DNA from: Pedobacter sp. N36a | GTDB taxonomy: Bacteria > Bacteroidota > Bacteroidia > Sphingobacteriales > Sphingobacteriaceae | Assembly (NCBI RefSeq): GCF_014472395.1 | Contig: NZ_JACSZW010000002.1 | Location: 124,001-188,000, forward strand | Direction of reading: 5' to 3' | DNA: 64,000 nt | Shown: piece by piece, positions 47,292 through 55,620 of the stretch | Layout: every line of letters begins with the position of its first letter | Numbering within the stretch: position 1 is the first letter of the stretch | The notes under the pieces: generated by a model | Told to the model about the DNA's origin: nothing | Databases searched by the model: none | The model's input: the letters and a program-made list of their open reading frames with translations, nothing else | Made by a program: the position numbers and the translations under genes

Positions 47292-47855
47292 GAATTTGAG
47301 GAGGCAGATCCGGCATTGCTCGAAAATCATCCGGTTTTGAGATTTCATCAGCAAGGAGAGCAGCTGGCCAAAAGCAGCATTAAAGTGGAGCAGTCAAAAT
47401 TGCTTCCGGAACTCAGTTTAGGGTATCAGAATATGAGCCTGCAAGATGGCATCCGCTATGATCTGGGCTCCAGATTTCATTCGGTTCAGCTGGGTGTGGG
47501 TATTCCGATTTTTTCCGGCGCGCAAAACGCAAGGATTAAATCTGCAAGAGCACAGCAGGAGGTTGCAGCAGTCGAAACGGGTTACGCCCGGAAGCAGCTG
47601 CAGGCAGAGATGGAGGATGGCCTTCAGCAGCTGAAAAAGAACAAAGAAATCGTGCATGATTTCGAAGAGAATGCCCTGAAAAATGCCAGAGACATTACCG
47701 GAACGTTAAACAAGCAGCTGCAAAAAGGAGAGATCAATTACCTGGAATGGACCCTGTTAAACCAACAGGCTTTAACGCTCCGCATGGATTATCTGACCGC
47801 CGTTAGCAACCTGAACAATAGTATCATTCAATTGAATTACCTTTTATCAAAATAA
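47292..47855 (+). pseudogene. C-terminal half of the fused TolC-like domain, separated by a premature stop
   Basis: The same reading frame as the RND gene continues straight after the TAG: EFEEADPALLENHPVLRFHQ, then QSKLLPELSLGYQNMS, PIFSGAQNARIKSARAQQEV and a normal end (NNSIIQLNYLLSK). These are the second helical hairpin and barrel strands of the TolC fold. No good start codon follows the stop: the first candidate is TTG at 47316 with no ribosome-binding site. With the stop read as a sense codon the joined protein would be 1443 residues, the family's usual length. Confidence 0.8.
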
Positions 47856-47856
47856 C

Positions 47857-48993
47857 ATGAAATCTATCATTTTTAAATATTTGCCAGTATTATTGATCCC
47901 TGTACTTATTTACGGATGCAGCAGCAGTGCCCATGAGGAGTCTAAAGTAAAAACAAATACAGACGAAAGTATCGTTCAGCTGAGCCCCGAACAAGTAAAG
48001 CAAATTGATTTACAGCTTGCCGATGTGCAGCAAAAGGAGATCAGTACGGTGCTTAAACTCAACGGACAGATCGAAGTACCACCACAAAATCTGGTGTCCG
48101 TGAGTGTACCTTTAGGGGGCTACCTGAAGTCTACGCAGATGCTGCCGGGGACCAAAATCAGCAAAGGCCAGCTACTGGCTACGATCGAAGATCCGCAGTA
48201 TATCCAGTTGCAGCAGGATTACCTGAGTACTAAAAATAAACTGGGTTTTGCACTGAAGGAATATAACAGGCAGCGGGAGCTCCATTCAGCGAGAGCTGGG
48301 AGTGATAAGGTTTTTCAACAAGCTGAAAATGAGTATAAAAATTTTAACATTGAAAGTAAAGCTTTAGCAGAGAAGCTGAGGTTGATTGGTCTTCATCCAG
48401 CTAAGCTTACTGAGGATAACATCAGCAGGACGATTGGTATTTACTCGCCAATCAATGGTTATGTGAGCAAGGTGAATGTGAATATCGGAAAATATGTGTT
48501 GCCTTCGGATGTGATTTTTGAATTGGTGAATCCGAATAATATTCACTTAAATCTGACTGTATTTGAGAAAGACCTGGGCAAGATTAAAATCGGTCAGCAG
48601 GTGATGGCTTACAGCAATGCAAGGCCTGATCAGCAATACCGCACAAAGGTGGCGCTGGTGAGCCATGCCTTAAATGAGGAAAGAAGTACAACCGTTCATT
48701 GTGATTTTGAGCAGTACGATCAAAAGCTGGTGCCAGGGATGTACATGAATGCTTCGGTACAAGTCAACAATGATAAAATAGATGCGCTGCCAGAGGATGC
48801 TTTTGTAAATTATGAGAACAAAGACTATGTTTTTCTGAGTAATGGCCCTCAGACTTTCAAGATGACGGAAGTGAAAAAAGGAATTACGGAAAAGGGTTAT
48901 ACCGCATTAAATTCAGATTTAAAAGGAAAGAAGATCGTGGTAAAAGGTGCTTATTCCCTATTGATGAAATTAAAAAATACGAGCGAAGAGTAA
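47857..48993 (+). CDS. RND efflux periplasmic adaptor (CusB/CzcB type) lipoprotein
   Basis: 378 residues with a lipoprotein signal (PVLLIPVLIYGC, Cys21). Membrane-fusion-protein order: beta-barrel start (LSPEQVKQIDLQLADVQQ), lipoyl half-motif (VSVPLGGYLKSTQMLPGTKI), alpha-hairpin (QLQQDYLSTKNKLGF), second lipoyl half (GIYSPINGYVSKVNVNIGKY), and barrel. It links the CzcA pump to the outer-membrane channel. It begins one base after the TolC part, so all genes from 43064 form one operon. Confidence 0.9.
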   Translation: MKSIIFKYLPVLLIPVLIYGCSSSAHEESKVKTNTDESIVQLSPEQVKQIDLQLADVQQKEISTVLKLNGQIEVPPQNLVSVSVPLGGYLKSTQMLPGTKISKGQLLATIEDPQYIQLQQDYLSTKNKLGFALKEYNRQRELHSARAGSDKVFQQAENEYKNFNIESKALAEKLRLIGLHPAKLTEDNISRTIGIYSPINGYVSKVNVNIGKYVLPSDVIFELVNPNNIHLNLTVFEKDLGKIKIGQQVMAYSNARPDQQYRTKVALVSHALNEERSTTVHCDFEQYDQKLVPGMYMNASVQVNNDKIDALPEDAFVNYENKDYVFLSNGPQTFKMTEVKKGITEKGYTALNSDLKGKKIVVKGAYSLLMKLKNTSEE

Positions 48994-49008
48994 GTGTTTT
49001 TAAAAGAT

Positions 49009-49040
49009 AACAGCAAGGCCAGCGTCTGGCCTTGCTGTTT
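49009..49040 (+). terminator. Terminator of the metal-efflux operon
   Basis: AACAGCAAGGCCAG pairs with CTGGCCTTGCTGTT around a three-base loop, followed by TT and an AT-rich tail. Confidence 0.85.
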
Positions 49041-49123
49041 ATGCTGATCCTATTGAAATTCTTTCCGGAGATAAAGCGGGTTGAGTTTCCTCTTTTCTTA
49101 AGGGCAAAGCATCGATTCCTGCT

Positions 49124-49135
49124 GCAAACATTTGC
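49124..49135. promoter_or_regulatory. Operator-like palindrome upstream of the ergothioneine operon, copy 4
   Basis: GCAAACATTTGC, palindromic apart from the central CA, 57 bases before the start at 49192. It shares GCAAA..TTTGC with the 8299 site. TTTGC plus a downstream TATTAGTC at about 16-base spacing could also be part of the promoter (-33/-7). Confidence 0.45.
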
Positions 49136-49191
49136 GCTGATTAGTAGTTATATTAGTCAGTGTATTTATAAATCCATAAAAGCAGCAAGAA

Positions 49192-50577
49192 ATGAAACAT
49201 TACGATGCGATTATTATTGGAGCAGGGCAGGCTGGAGTACCATTGGCCAAAAAGTTAGCAGAAGCGGGTAAAAAGACCCTTATTGTAGAGAAACGATGGG
49301 TGGGTGGTACTTGTATCAATGATGGATGTACGCCAACGAAAACGATCATTGCTGCTGCCCATGTGGCGCATCAGGCCAGGCAGGCAGGTCGGCTCGGACT
49401 GGAAATTGATACGGTGAAGATTGACCTGAAAAAGATCATGAAAAGAAAGGATGAAATCGTTGATTCTTTCCGTACAGGTGCTAAAAAAGGTATTGAATCC
49501 ACTAATGGCCTGGATCTAATCCATGGAGAGGCAACGTTTTCAGGGCTAAAGGAATTAAGGGTAAAGACTTCAGATGGAAAAGAACGCTTGTTTTCCGCAG
49601 ATTGGATTTTTATCAATACTGGTGCAAGCGCAAAGATTCCAGCGCTTCCTGGCTTAACAAAAACAAACTACCTGACTTCCACTACTATTTTAGATTTAAA
49701 ACAAATCCCAGCGCATCTCGTGGTGCTTGGCGGAAATTATATTGGATTGGAGTTTGCCCAGTTGTTTCATCGTTTTGGCAGCAAAGTAACTATTCTCGAA
49801 AAATCTTCCAGGATTGTGGGACGGGAAGATGAAGATGTTTCTTCAGCAATGACTGAAATATTAGAAGAAGAAGGACTGAAAGTCCTGACAAATATCACCA
49901 TAGAAGAAGTCAAAGGCGCCCAGGGTGAATTAACGATTCAATTGAAAACTCCGGATGGAAAGAAAAATATTAAAGCCAGTCATCTTTTGCTGGCCATCGG
50001 CAGAACACCAAACACAGCTGCCTTAAACCTGGATATACCAGGTATAAAAACAGATAAAAACGGTTACATCCTGGTCAATGAAAAGCTGGAAACAAATGTG
50101 AAAGGTATTTATGCACTTGGGGATGTAAACGGAGGGCCGGCATTTACCCATATCGCCTACAATGATTATACGATTGTTTTCCGCAATTTGATGGAGCAAG
50201 GAAAACACAGTACCGCAGATCGACAAGTCCCTTACTGCATGTTTACTGATCCGCAGCTGGCCCGTGTAGGACTTTCTGAAACGGAAGCTAAGGCAAAAGG
50301 ATTGGATTTTCTGGTGGCAAAAATTCCAATGACACAGGTGGCCAGAGGGATAGAAACAGGGCAGACTTTAGGCTTTATGAAAGCTATTGTAGACCCTAAG
50401 AGCAGTAAAATATTAGGCGCCTGCATGCTTGCTGCAGAAGGCGGTGAGGTGATGGCAGTACTGCAAATGGCCATGCAGGGCGGTATTACTGCCGATACGA
50501 TCCGATATGGTGTGTTCGCACATCCCACATTCTCGGAGTCTTTAAATAACCTTTTTATGAATATGAAAGCACAATAA
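49192..50577 (+). CDS. FAD-dependent pyridine nucleotide-disulfide oxidoreductase
   Basis: 461 residues of the glutathione reductase / lipoamide dehydrogenase fold. FAD-binding GAGQAGVPLAKKLAEAGK at the start; the redox pair in GGTCINDGCTPTKT (Cys-x4-Cys); NAD(P)-binding GGNYIGLEFAQLFHRFGSK; second FAD motif GIYALGDVNGGPAFTH; dimer-domain AHPTFSESLN with the catalytic His-Glu pair. It is often labelled mercuric reductase, but the C-terminal Cys pair and N-terminal HMA domain of MerA are absent. It reduces a small disulfide with NAD(P)H. Its stop abuts the start of an EgtV-like ATPase gene, so its substrate may be ergothioneine disulfide (inference). Confidence 0.88.
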   Translation: MKHYDAIIIGAGQAGVPLAKKLAEAGKKTLIVEKRWVGGTCINDGCTPTKTIIAAAHVAHQARQAGRLGLEIDTVKIDLKKIMKRKDEIVDSFRTGAKKGIESTNGLDLIHGEATFSGLKELRVKTSDGKERLFSADWIFINTGASAKIPALPGLTKTNYLTSTTILDLKQIPAHLVVLGGNYIGLEFAQLFHRFGSKVTILEKSSRIVGREDEDVSSAMTEILEEEGLKVLTNITIEEVKGAQGELTIQLKTPDGKKNIKASHLLLAIGRTPNTAALNLDIPGIKTDKNGYILVNEKLETNVKGIYALGDVNGGPAFTHIAYNDYTIVFRNLMEQGKHSTADRQVPYCMFTDPQLARVGLSETEAKAKGLDFLVAKIPMTQVARGIETGQTLGFMKAIVDPKSSKILGACMLAAEGGEVMAVLQMAMQGGITADTIRYGVFAHPTFSESLNNLFMNMKAQ

Positions 50578-51339
50578 ATGATTGAATTATTGAACGTCAG
50601 TAAGCGTTTTGGAGGTACGCCAGCGGTGAAAGAGGTTTCCCTTACCGTACAGGAAGGCGAGACGATGGTAATTCTAGGGACAAGCGGCTGTGGGAAAACC
50701 ACTACACTCAAAATGATCAACCGCCTCATTGAACCAGACTCCGGAAAGATCCTCATCAATGGCCAGTCTGCTTCTGATGAAAAACCGGAAATGCTGCGTC
50801 GAAAAATCGGTTATGTGATGCAGAATATTGGCCTTTTTCCTCATTATACGGTTGCAGAGAATATTGCCGTCGTTCCCAAATTATTGAATTGGCCGGCCTT
50901 GCAGATTAAGCACCGGACGCATGAGCTGCTTGAAAAAATTCATTTATCTCCGGATTGCCTGACGCTGTTTCCTCATGAACTGAGTGGCGGACAACAGCAG
51001 CGGGTCGGTTTGGCGAGAGCATTGGTAGCCGATCCCGCAATTTTATTGATGGATGAGCCATTTGGTGCACTAGACAATGTGACCAGAACAAATATTCAGG
51101 TAGAATTTAAAGCTTTAGAAGAACTCAAACGGAAAACGATCGTTATGGTGACACACGATGTACAGGAAGCTTTTGAATTGGCCGATCGGATTTGTTTAAT
51201 GAGCAAAGGGGAGATCGTTCAGATTGGTACGGCACAAGATCTGCTCTACAGGCCGGTTAATGATTTTGCACGCCAGTTTCTGGATGCCGGCCGTTTGGTA
51301 CTTGAATTCTTATATCAAAACAAGGGTATCCATGGATGA
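50578..51339 (+). CDS. egtV: ABC transporter ATPase, EgtV/OpuCA-like
   Basis: 253 residues with Walker A GTSGCGKTT, Q-loop, signature LSGGQQQRVGLARAL, Walker B ILLMDEPFGALD and H-loop VTHDV. Closest to the OpuC/ProV betaine importers and their relative EgtV. It starts directly after the reductase stop and overlaps the permease gene by eight bases. The name EgtV rests on linkage to egtB and egtD; by sequence alone it could be a betaine/carnitine importer. Confidence 0.82.
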   Translation: MIELLNVSKRFGGTPAVKEVSLTVQEGETMVILGTSGCGKTTTLKMINRLIEPDSGKILINGQSASDEKPEMLRRKIGYVMQNIGLFPHYTVAENIAVVPKLLNWPALQIKHRTHELLEKIHLSPDCLTLFPHELSGGQQQRVGLARALVADPAILLMDEPFGALDNVTRTNIQVEFKALEELKRKTIVMVTHDVQEAFELADRICLMSKGEIVQIGTAQDLLYRPVNDFARQFLDAGRLVLEFLYQNKGIHG

Positions 51340-52906
51340 TCGCCAGCAAACCTTATGGAATTTCATGTGGGAGCAAAGGGATAAGCTCCTGAGTCAGACT
51401 TTAGAGCACCTTGGGCTTACTTTTACGGCGCTGATCCTGGCCATTGCCATTGGTCTTCCGCTGGGGATGTCTATTGCCCGGAAACGTAAATGGGCATCAG
51501 GTATTCTGGGTATCGCAGGTGTACTGCAAACCATTCCCAGTATTGCGCTGCTTGGTTTTATGATCCCATTATTAGGAATTGGTGCAAAACCGGCGATCGT
51601 AGCTTTGCTGGTATACGCGCTATTACCCATCATCCGAAACACTTTTACGGGCATCACAGGGGTAAGTACTGATGTGGTGGAAGCGGCAAATGCCTTGGGC
51701 ATGAGTAAAAAGCAAGTGCTTTTGAAAGTCGAACTTCCATTGGCTATGCCAGTGATTCTGGCGGGAATCAGGACTGCAGCCGTCATTAATGTTGGAGTAG
51801 CCACACTGGCTTCTTTTATCGCCGCGGGTGGATTAGGAGAGTTTATTTTTGGTGGGATTTCACTGAACAACAGCAATATGATTTTGGCGGGTGCTATTCC
51901 AGCAGCTTTATTGGCCATTGTGATAGACTTTTCACTTTCCGGGCTTCAGCAACTGAATTTTAGGAAGCTTAAAAGACTAAGCTTTGCCGCGGTACTGCTG
52001 ATCCTGTGTATGGCCGCATATGAATGCTGGCCTGCTGCTGCTGGTCCCCGTAAATTGACTGCAGGTTTTACACCTGAATTCATGGGCCGGCAAGACGGAA
52101 ACTTGGGTTTAAAGTCTGTTTATGGATTAGAGATCCCAACAAGGGTAATCAGCGATGCGGTCATGTATAAAGCGGCTTATGAAAAGGACTTAGATGTGAT
52201 CAGTGGATACTCCACCGACGGGCGTTTAAAAGCCTTTGATCTGGTAGTTTTGAAAGATGATAAGGGAATATTTCCGCCTTATGATGCGGTACCTATCATT
52301 AGACAAGCAGCTTTAGAGAAATTTCCGAAGCTAGAGGAAGTGCTGAATCTTTTGGCTGGAAAGATTAACGATGCTACTATGATTTCCTTAAATTACCGTA
52401 CAGATTATCTGAAACAGAGCCCTGAACGGGTGGCGAAAGACTTTTTACTGGCAGTAGGTCTGTATAAAAATCCTAGAGGTGGAAATGGAGCGCTGGTCAG
52501 GATTGGTTCAAAAATATTTGGCGAACAATATATTCTTGCTCAGATTTATCGAATGCTGATAGAAGGTAATACCGACTATCAGGTGGCTACAAAATCTGGG
52601 TTGGGTGGTACAAAAATCTGCTTTGACGCATTGGTAAATGATCAGATTGATTTTTATCCGGAATATACTGGTACCGGTTTATTGGTGTTGTTGAACCCAG
52701 ATCAGTCCGTTTTGAAAAGTGTGGGGCAAGATAAAAAGATGGTATATGATTATGTAAATAAAACCTTTCAGCAGCAATATAAGATCAAATGGCTTAATCC
52801 GATAGGTTTTAATAATTCTTATGCCTTAATGATGAGAGAAAAACAATCGAAAGCACTAGGTGTTAATACCATTACAAAACTTAAAAACTACTTAGACACC
52901 AATTAA
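51332..52906 (+). CDS. egtU: ABC permease fused to substrate-binding domain, EgtU-like, with permuted binding domain
   Basis: 524 residues from the ATG at 51332 (overlapping the ATPase stop). Residues about 1-225: six membrane helices and the permease coupling segment (EAANALGMSKKQVLLKVELP). Residues about 241-524: an OpuC/EgtU-type binding domain, but in reversed order. The part usually second comes first (AGFTPEFMGRQDGNLGL at about 244, SGYSTDGRLKAFDLV, FPPYDAVP, up to about 383), then the part usually first (RIGSKIFGEQYILAQ from about 390, GLGGTKICFDALVN, DFYPEYTGTGL). This is a circular permutation. As EgtU it would capture ergothioneine; a betaine is the alternative. Followed by egtB with one-base overlap. 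Confidence 0.82.
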   Translation: MDDRQQTLWNFMWEQRDKLLSQTLEHLGLTFTALILAIAIGLPLGMSIARKRKWASGILGIAGVLQTIPSIALLGFMIPLLGIGAKPAIVALLVYALLPIIRNTFTGITGVSTDVVEAANALGMSKKQVLLKVELPLAMPVILAGIRTAAVINVGVATLASFIAAGGLGEFIFGGISLNNSNMILAGAIPAALLAIVIDFSLSGLQQLNFRKLKRLSFAAVLLILCMAAYECWPAAAGPRKLTAGFTPEFMGRQDGNLGLKSVYGLEIPTRVISDAVMYKAAYEKDLDVISGYSTDGRLKAFDLVVLKDDKGIFPPYDAVPIIRQAALEKFPKLEEVLNLLAGKINDATMISLNYRTDYLKQSPERVAKDFLLAVGLYKNPRGGNGALVRIGSKIFGEQYILAQIYRMLIEGNTDYQVATKSGLGGTKICFDALVNDQIDFYPEYTGTGLLVLLNPDQSVLKSVGQDKKMVYDYVNKTFQQQYKIKWLNPIGFNNSYALMMREKQSKALGVNTITKLKNYLDTN

Positions 52907-54057
52907 TGATATTATCGGAAAAGTACCTGCAGATTAGAAAACACTCTGAACAGATTTGCGAACCCTTGGAGACCGAAGATTATGTAGTTCAGCCCATTGT
53001 AGATGTAAGTCCACCTAAATGGCATCTTGGCCATACCACCTGGTTTTTTGAGACGTTCATTTTAAAGCCTTTTTCACCTGGTTATCAATTGTATAACGAT
53101 GCTTATGATTATGTCTTCAACAGCTACTATGAAACGATAGGAAATAGGGTAATCCGTACGGATAGAGGGAATTTGAGCCGTCCTGGAGTAAAAGCAATTT
53201 ATCAATATCGGGCTTATGTAGACCAAGCTATGCTTCGTTTATTAGAAAATTCGCTAAGCGAAGAGGTCGAAGAATTACTGTTTCTAGGTTTCAACCATGA
53301 ACAGCAGCATCAGGAGCTTTTGCTGACGGATATTAAATATATTCTGGGAAATAATCCACTCTTTCCCGCTTATCATCCTGAGGTAAAAGAAAGCAATGCC
53401 CTTCAATCGAAAACGCGCGAAATGATTGGTATAGCAGAGGGCGTGTATGAGGTCGGTCATACCGGAACATCATTCTGCTTTGACAATGAATTAGGGCTCC
53501 ATAAGGTTTATTTACAGCCATTCTCTATCAGCTCAAATCTGGTGAGCAATGTAGAATACCTTGAATTTATAAACAGTGGAGGTTATCAGAATTTTGAGTA
53601 CTGGCATGCGGAAGGCTGGGACTGGTTAAACAACAACCAAGTAAATGCGCCAATGTATTGGCATTTAATAGATGGCGAATGGCATCGTTATACCCTTTCA
53701 GGTTTGAAACCACTGGATCTTCAGGAGCCGGTTACCCATATCAGTTATTATGAAGCTTACGCTTACGCCAGCTGGGCCGGCCTGCGATTGCCTACAGAAT
53801 TTGAGTGGGAAGTGGCTGCACAAGCTTTCAACTGGGGACAGCGCTGGGAATGGACCGAAAGTGCCTACCTGCCTTACCCAGGTTTTAGTAAAGCACCAGG
53901 TGCAATTGGAGAGTATAATGGCAAGTTTATGGTGCAGCAGAAAGTGCTCCGAGGCGCTTCTATTGCCACACCTGAAGGACATAGCAGAATCAGTTACAGG
54001 AATTTTTTTCATCCACATTTAAGGTGGCAGTTTACAGGCTTACGACTTGCCAAATAA
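52906..54057 (+). CDS. egtB: Ergothioneine biosynthesis protein EgtB (sulfoxide synthase)
   Basis: 383 residues. N-terminal DinB-like domain with KWHLGHTTWFFETF (His40-His43 region) and the iron ligands HxxxHxE at residues 131-137 (HEQQHQE); C-terminal formylglycine-generating-enzyme-like domain with VSNVEYLEFINSGGY, WAGLRLPTEFEWEVAA and SYRNFFHPHLRWQFTGLR. EgtB joins trimethyl-histidine (hercynine) to cysteine or gamma-glutamylcysteine with oxygen. Its start overlaps the permease stop by one base, and egtD follows two bases after its stop. No EgtC, EgtA or EgtE gene is adjacent, which suggests a cysteine-using EgtB and an EgtE lyase elsewhere. Confidence 0.93.
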   Translation: MILSEKYLQIRKHSEQICEPLETEDYVVQPIVDVSPPKWHLGHTTWFFETFILKPFSPGYQLYNDAYDYVFNSYYETIGNRVIRTDRGNLSRPGVKAIYQYRAYVDQAMLRLLENSLSEEVEELLFLGFNHEQQHQELLLTDIKYILGNNPLFPAYHPEVKESNALQSKTREMIGIAEGVYEVGHTGTSFCFDNELGLHKVYLQPFSISSNLVSNVEYLEFINSGGYQNFEYWHAEGWDWLNNNQVNAPMYWHLIDGEWHRYTLSGLKPLDLQEPVTHISYYEAYAYASWAGLRLPTEFEWEVAAQAFNWGQRWEWTESAYLPYPGFSKAPGAIGEYNGKFMVQQKVLRGASIATPEGHSRISYRNFFHPHLRWQFTGLRLAK

Positions 54058-54058
54058 T

Positions 54059-55036
54059 ATGATTAGAAACAAAACAGCAGTACAAGACATAGCAGAAGTT
54101 CAATTCATGCAGGATGTTTTAACAGGATTACAAGCTAGCCCAAAATTCATGCAGGCTAAATATTTTTATGATCAAAAGGGTGATTTTCTTTTTCAAAAGA
54201 TCATGAAATTGGAAGAGTATTACGTCACGAATGCAGAAATGGACATTCTGTCTAAACAAAGCGGAGCTATTGCAGACCTGATTACAGCAGAAAACACCGC
54301 TTTTGACCTGATAGAGCTCGGTGCAGGAGATGCGACAAAATCTATTCACCTGCTGAAAGAACTGAGCACTAGGAAATTGGAATTCAGCTATCTGCCCATA
54401 GATATTTCTGCAGGAATGATCAGTCATCTGGAAAATCATTTGCCGAGAACCTTGCCGGGATTGGTGGTAACCGGCTTGAATGGTGATTATTTCGAAATGC
54501 TGCAAAAAGGCACTGCACTTTCCAGCCGCAGGAAAGTCGTATTGTTTATGGGCGCTAATATTGGTAATATGGAAGTTGCAGAAGCCGAGGATTTCTGCAG
54601 CACGCTGAGGGCCTCCTTATCTAAAGGTGATATTCTGATCATTGGTTTTGACCTGAAAAAAGATCCAAAGCAGGTATTGGCGGCCTATAATGATGCGCAG
54701 GGGATTACTGCGGCCTTCAACCTCAATCTGCTCAGTCGAATTAACAGAGAATTGAATGCTGACTTTGAATTGGATGCTTTTGAGCATTATCCTTTTTATG
54801 ATCCTGAATCAGGTGCTTGTAAAAGTTATCTGATCAGCTTAAAATCGCAAGAAGTTCGGGTTGGAACCGAAGCGCTCTTTCATTTTGAAGCCTATGAGCC
54901 TATTTATATGGAAATCTCACAGAAATACTCCCTTCAAGAGATAGAAAAGATGGCTGCTGCAACAGGATTCCAATTTAACCAGCGCTTTTTTGATGAGCAC
55001 AATTATTTCGTTGATGCGGTCTGGACGGTAGTTTGA
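54059..55036 (+). CDS. egtD: L-histidine N-alpha-methyltransferase EgtD
   Basis: 325 residues from the ATG at 54059, just after the egtB stop. SAM-dependent methyltransferase: KYFYDQKGDFLFQKIMKLEEYYV near the start, FDLIELGAGDATKSIHLLKEL for the SAM pocket, FMGANIGNME, and DPKQVLAAYNDAQGITAAFN, all conserved in EgtD. It makes hercynine from histidine by three methylations, the first step of ergothioneine synthesis. Last gene of the operon starting at 49192. Confidence 0.93.
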   Translation: MIRNKTAVQDIAEVQFMQDVLTGLQASPKFMQAKYFYDQKGDFLFQKIMKLEEYYVTNAEMDILSKQSGAIADLITAENTAFDLIELGAGDATKSIHLLKELSTRKLEFSYLPIDISAGMISHLENHLPRTLPGLVVTGLNGDYFEMLQKGTALSSRRKVVLFMGANIGNMEVAEAEDFCSTLRASLSKGDILIIGFDLKKDPKQVLAAYNDAQGITAAFNLNLLSRINRELNADFELDAFEHYPFYDPESGACKSYLISLKSQEVRVGTEALFHFEAYEPIYMEISQKYSLQEIEKMAAATGFQFNQRFFDEHNYFVDAVWTVV

Positions 55037-55148
55037 TTTATAAAAAAAGCAATAGCATTCTACGTTGGTTCCTTTTTAACCATGTTTCTAAAACTATTCT
55101 CTGTGATTAAAGGCTTTTAAATGGGGTTTTGTCTGTTTTGGCACGGGC

Positions 55149-55170
55149 TTTGTAACTGTTGTGTTACAAA
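55149..55170. promoter_or_regulatory. Inverted repeat upstream of the lipoprotein gene
   Basis: TTTGTAAC and GTTACAAA separated by six bases, ending 17 bases before the start at 55188. Could be an operator or a leader hairpin. Confidence 0.35.
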
Positions 55171-55187
55171 TAAAAACACATTTTAAT

Positions 55188-55562
55188 ATGAAAAAAGCAA
55201 TTAGAATTTTCAGTTTACTATTCATCGCTACGACGATCTTGATCGCCTGTAAGAAAGACAAAGATCCAGCAGAATCTGACTTCTTTGTAGGCACGTATAA
55301 CGGTTCAGTTTCTTACCTGAAAGATGGTAACTTAACCAAGAGCTCAGACGGAAAAGTGACGGTGAGTAAAGTAGGAGAGACCTACAATTTTTATTTTGGT
55401 AATAGTATTCCTGATATCACAGGTGTGAAATTTGAAAAATCAGGAGATAATAGTTATGTAAGTATCGGCAGTGGCTTAACTGGTATTAAGATTGATGCCA
55501 GTACCCTAAAAATGCTGGTGACCAGAGATGGAGCTACCTGGACTGCAGATTGCACTAGGTAA
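55188..55562 (+). CDS. Small lipoprotein of unknown function
   Basis: 124 residues from the ATG at 55188. Signal with lipobox LLFIATTILIAC (Cys about 22) followed by KKDKDPAESD, then strands ending CTR. The beta-rich YNGSVSYLKDGNLTKSSDGK pattern suggests a small beta-barrel or lipocalin-like fold (similar to short Bacteroidota lipoproteins of unknown role). An inverted repeat TTTGTAAC...GTTACAAA (55149-55170) lies just upstream. Alone in its unit. Confidence 0.65.
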   Translation: MKKAIRIFSLLFIATTILIACKKDKDPAESDFFVGTYNGSVSYLKDGNLTKSSDGKVTVSKVGETYNFYFGNSIPDITGVKFEKSGDNSYVSIGSGLTGIKIDASTLKMLVTRDGATWTADCTR

Positions 55563-55580
55563 TCAATTATAACAAAGACG

Positions 55581-55613
55581 GCCGCATCGTGATTTCATGA
55601 TGCGGCTTTTTTT
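55581..55613 (+). terminator. Terminator after the lipoprotein gene
   Basis: GCCGCATC pairs with GATGCGGC (inner pairs continue past one G-T) and is followed by seven T. Confidence 0.85.
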
Positions 55614-55620
55614 ATGCTTT

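Noticed and set aside
49192..50577. Mercuric reductase MerA
   Set aside because: No N-terminal HMA domain and no C-terminal vicinal cysteines; general disulfide reductase is the safer call.
50578..52906. Plain osmoprotectant (OpuC) transporter
   Set aside because: Not excluded by sequence, but tight coupling to egtB and egtD makes EgtUV the better first hypothesis.
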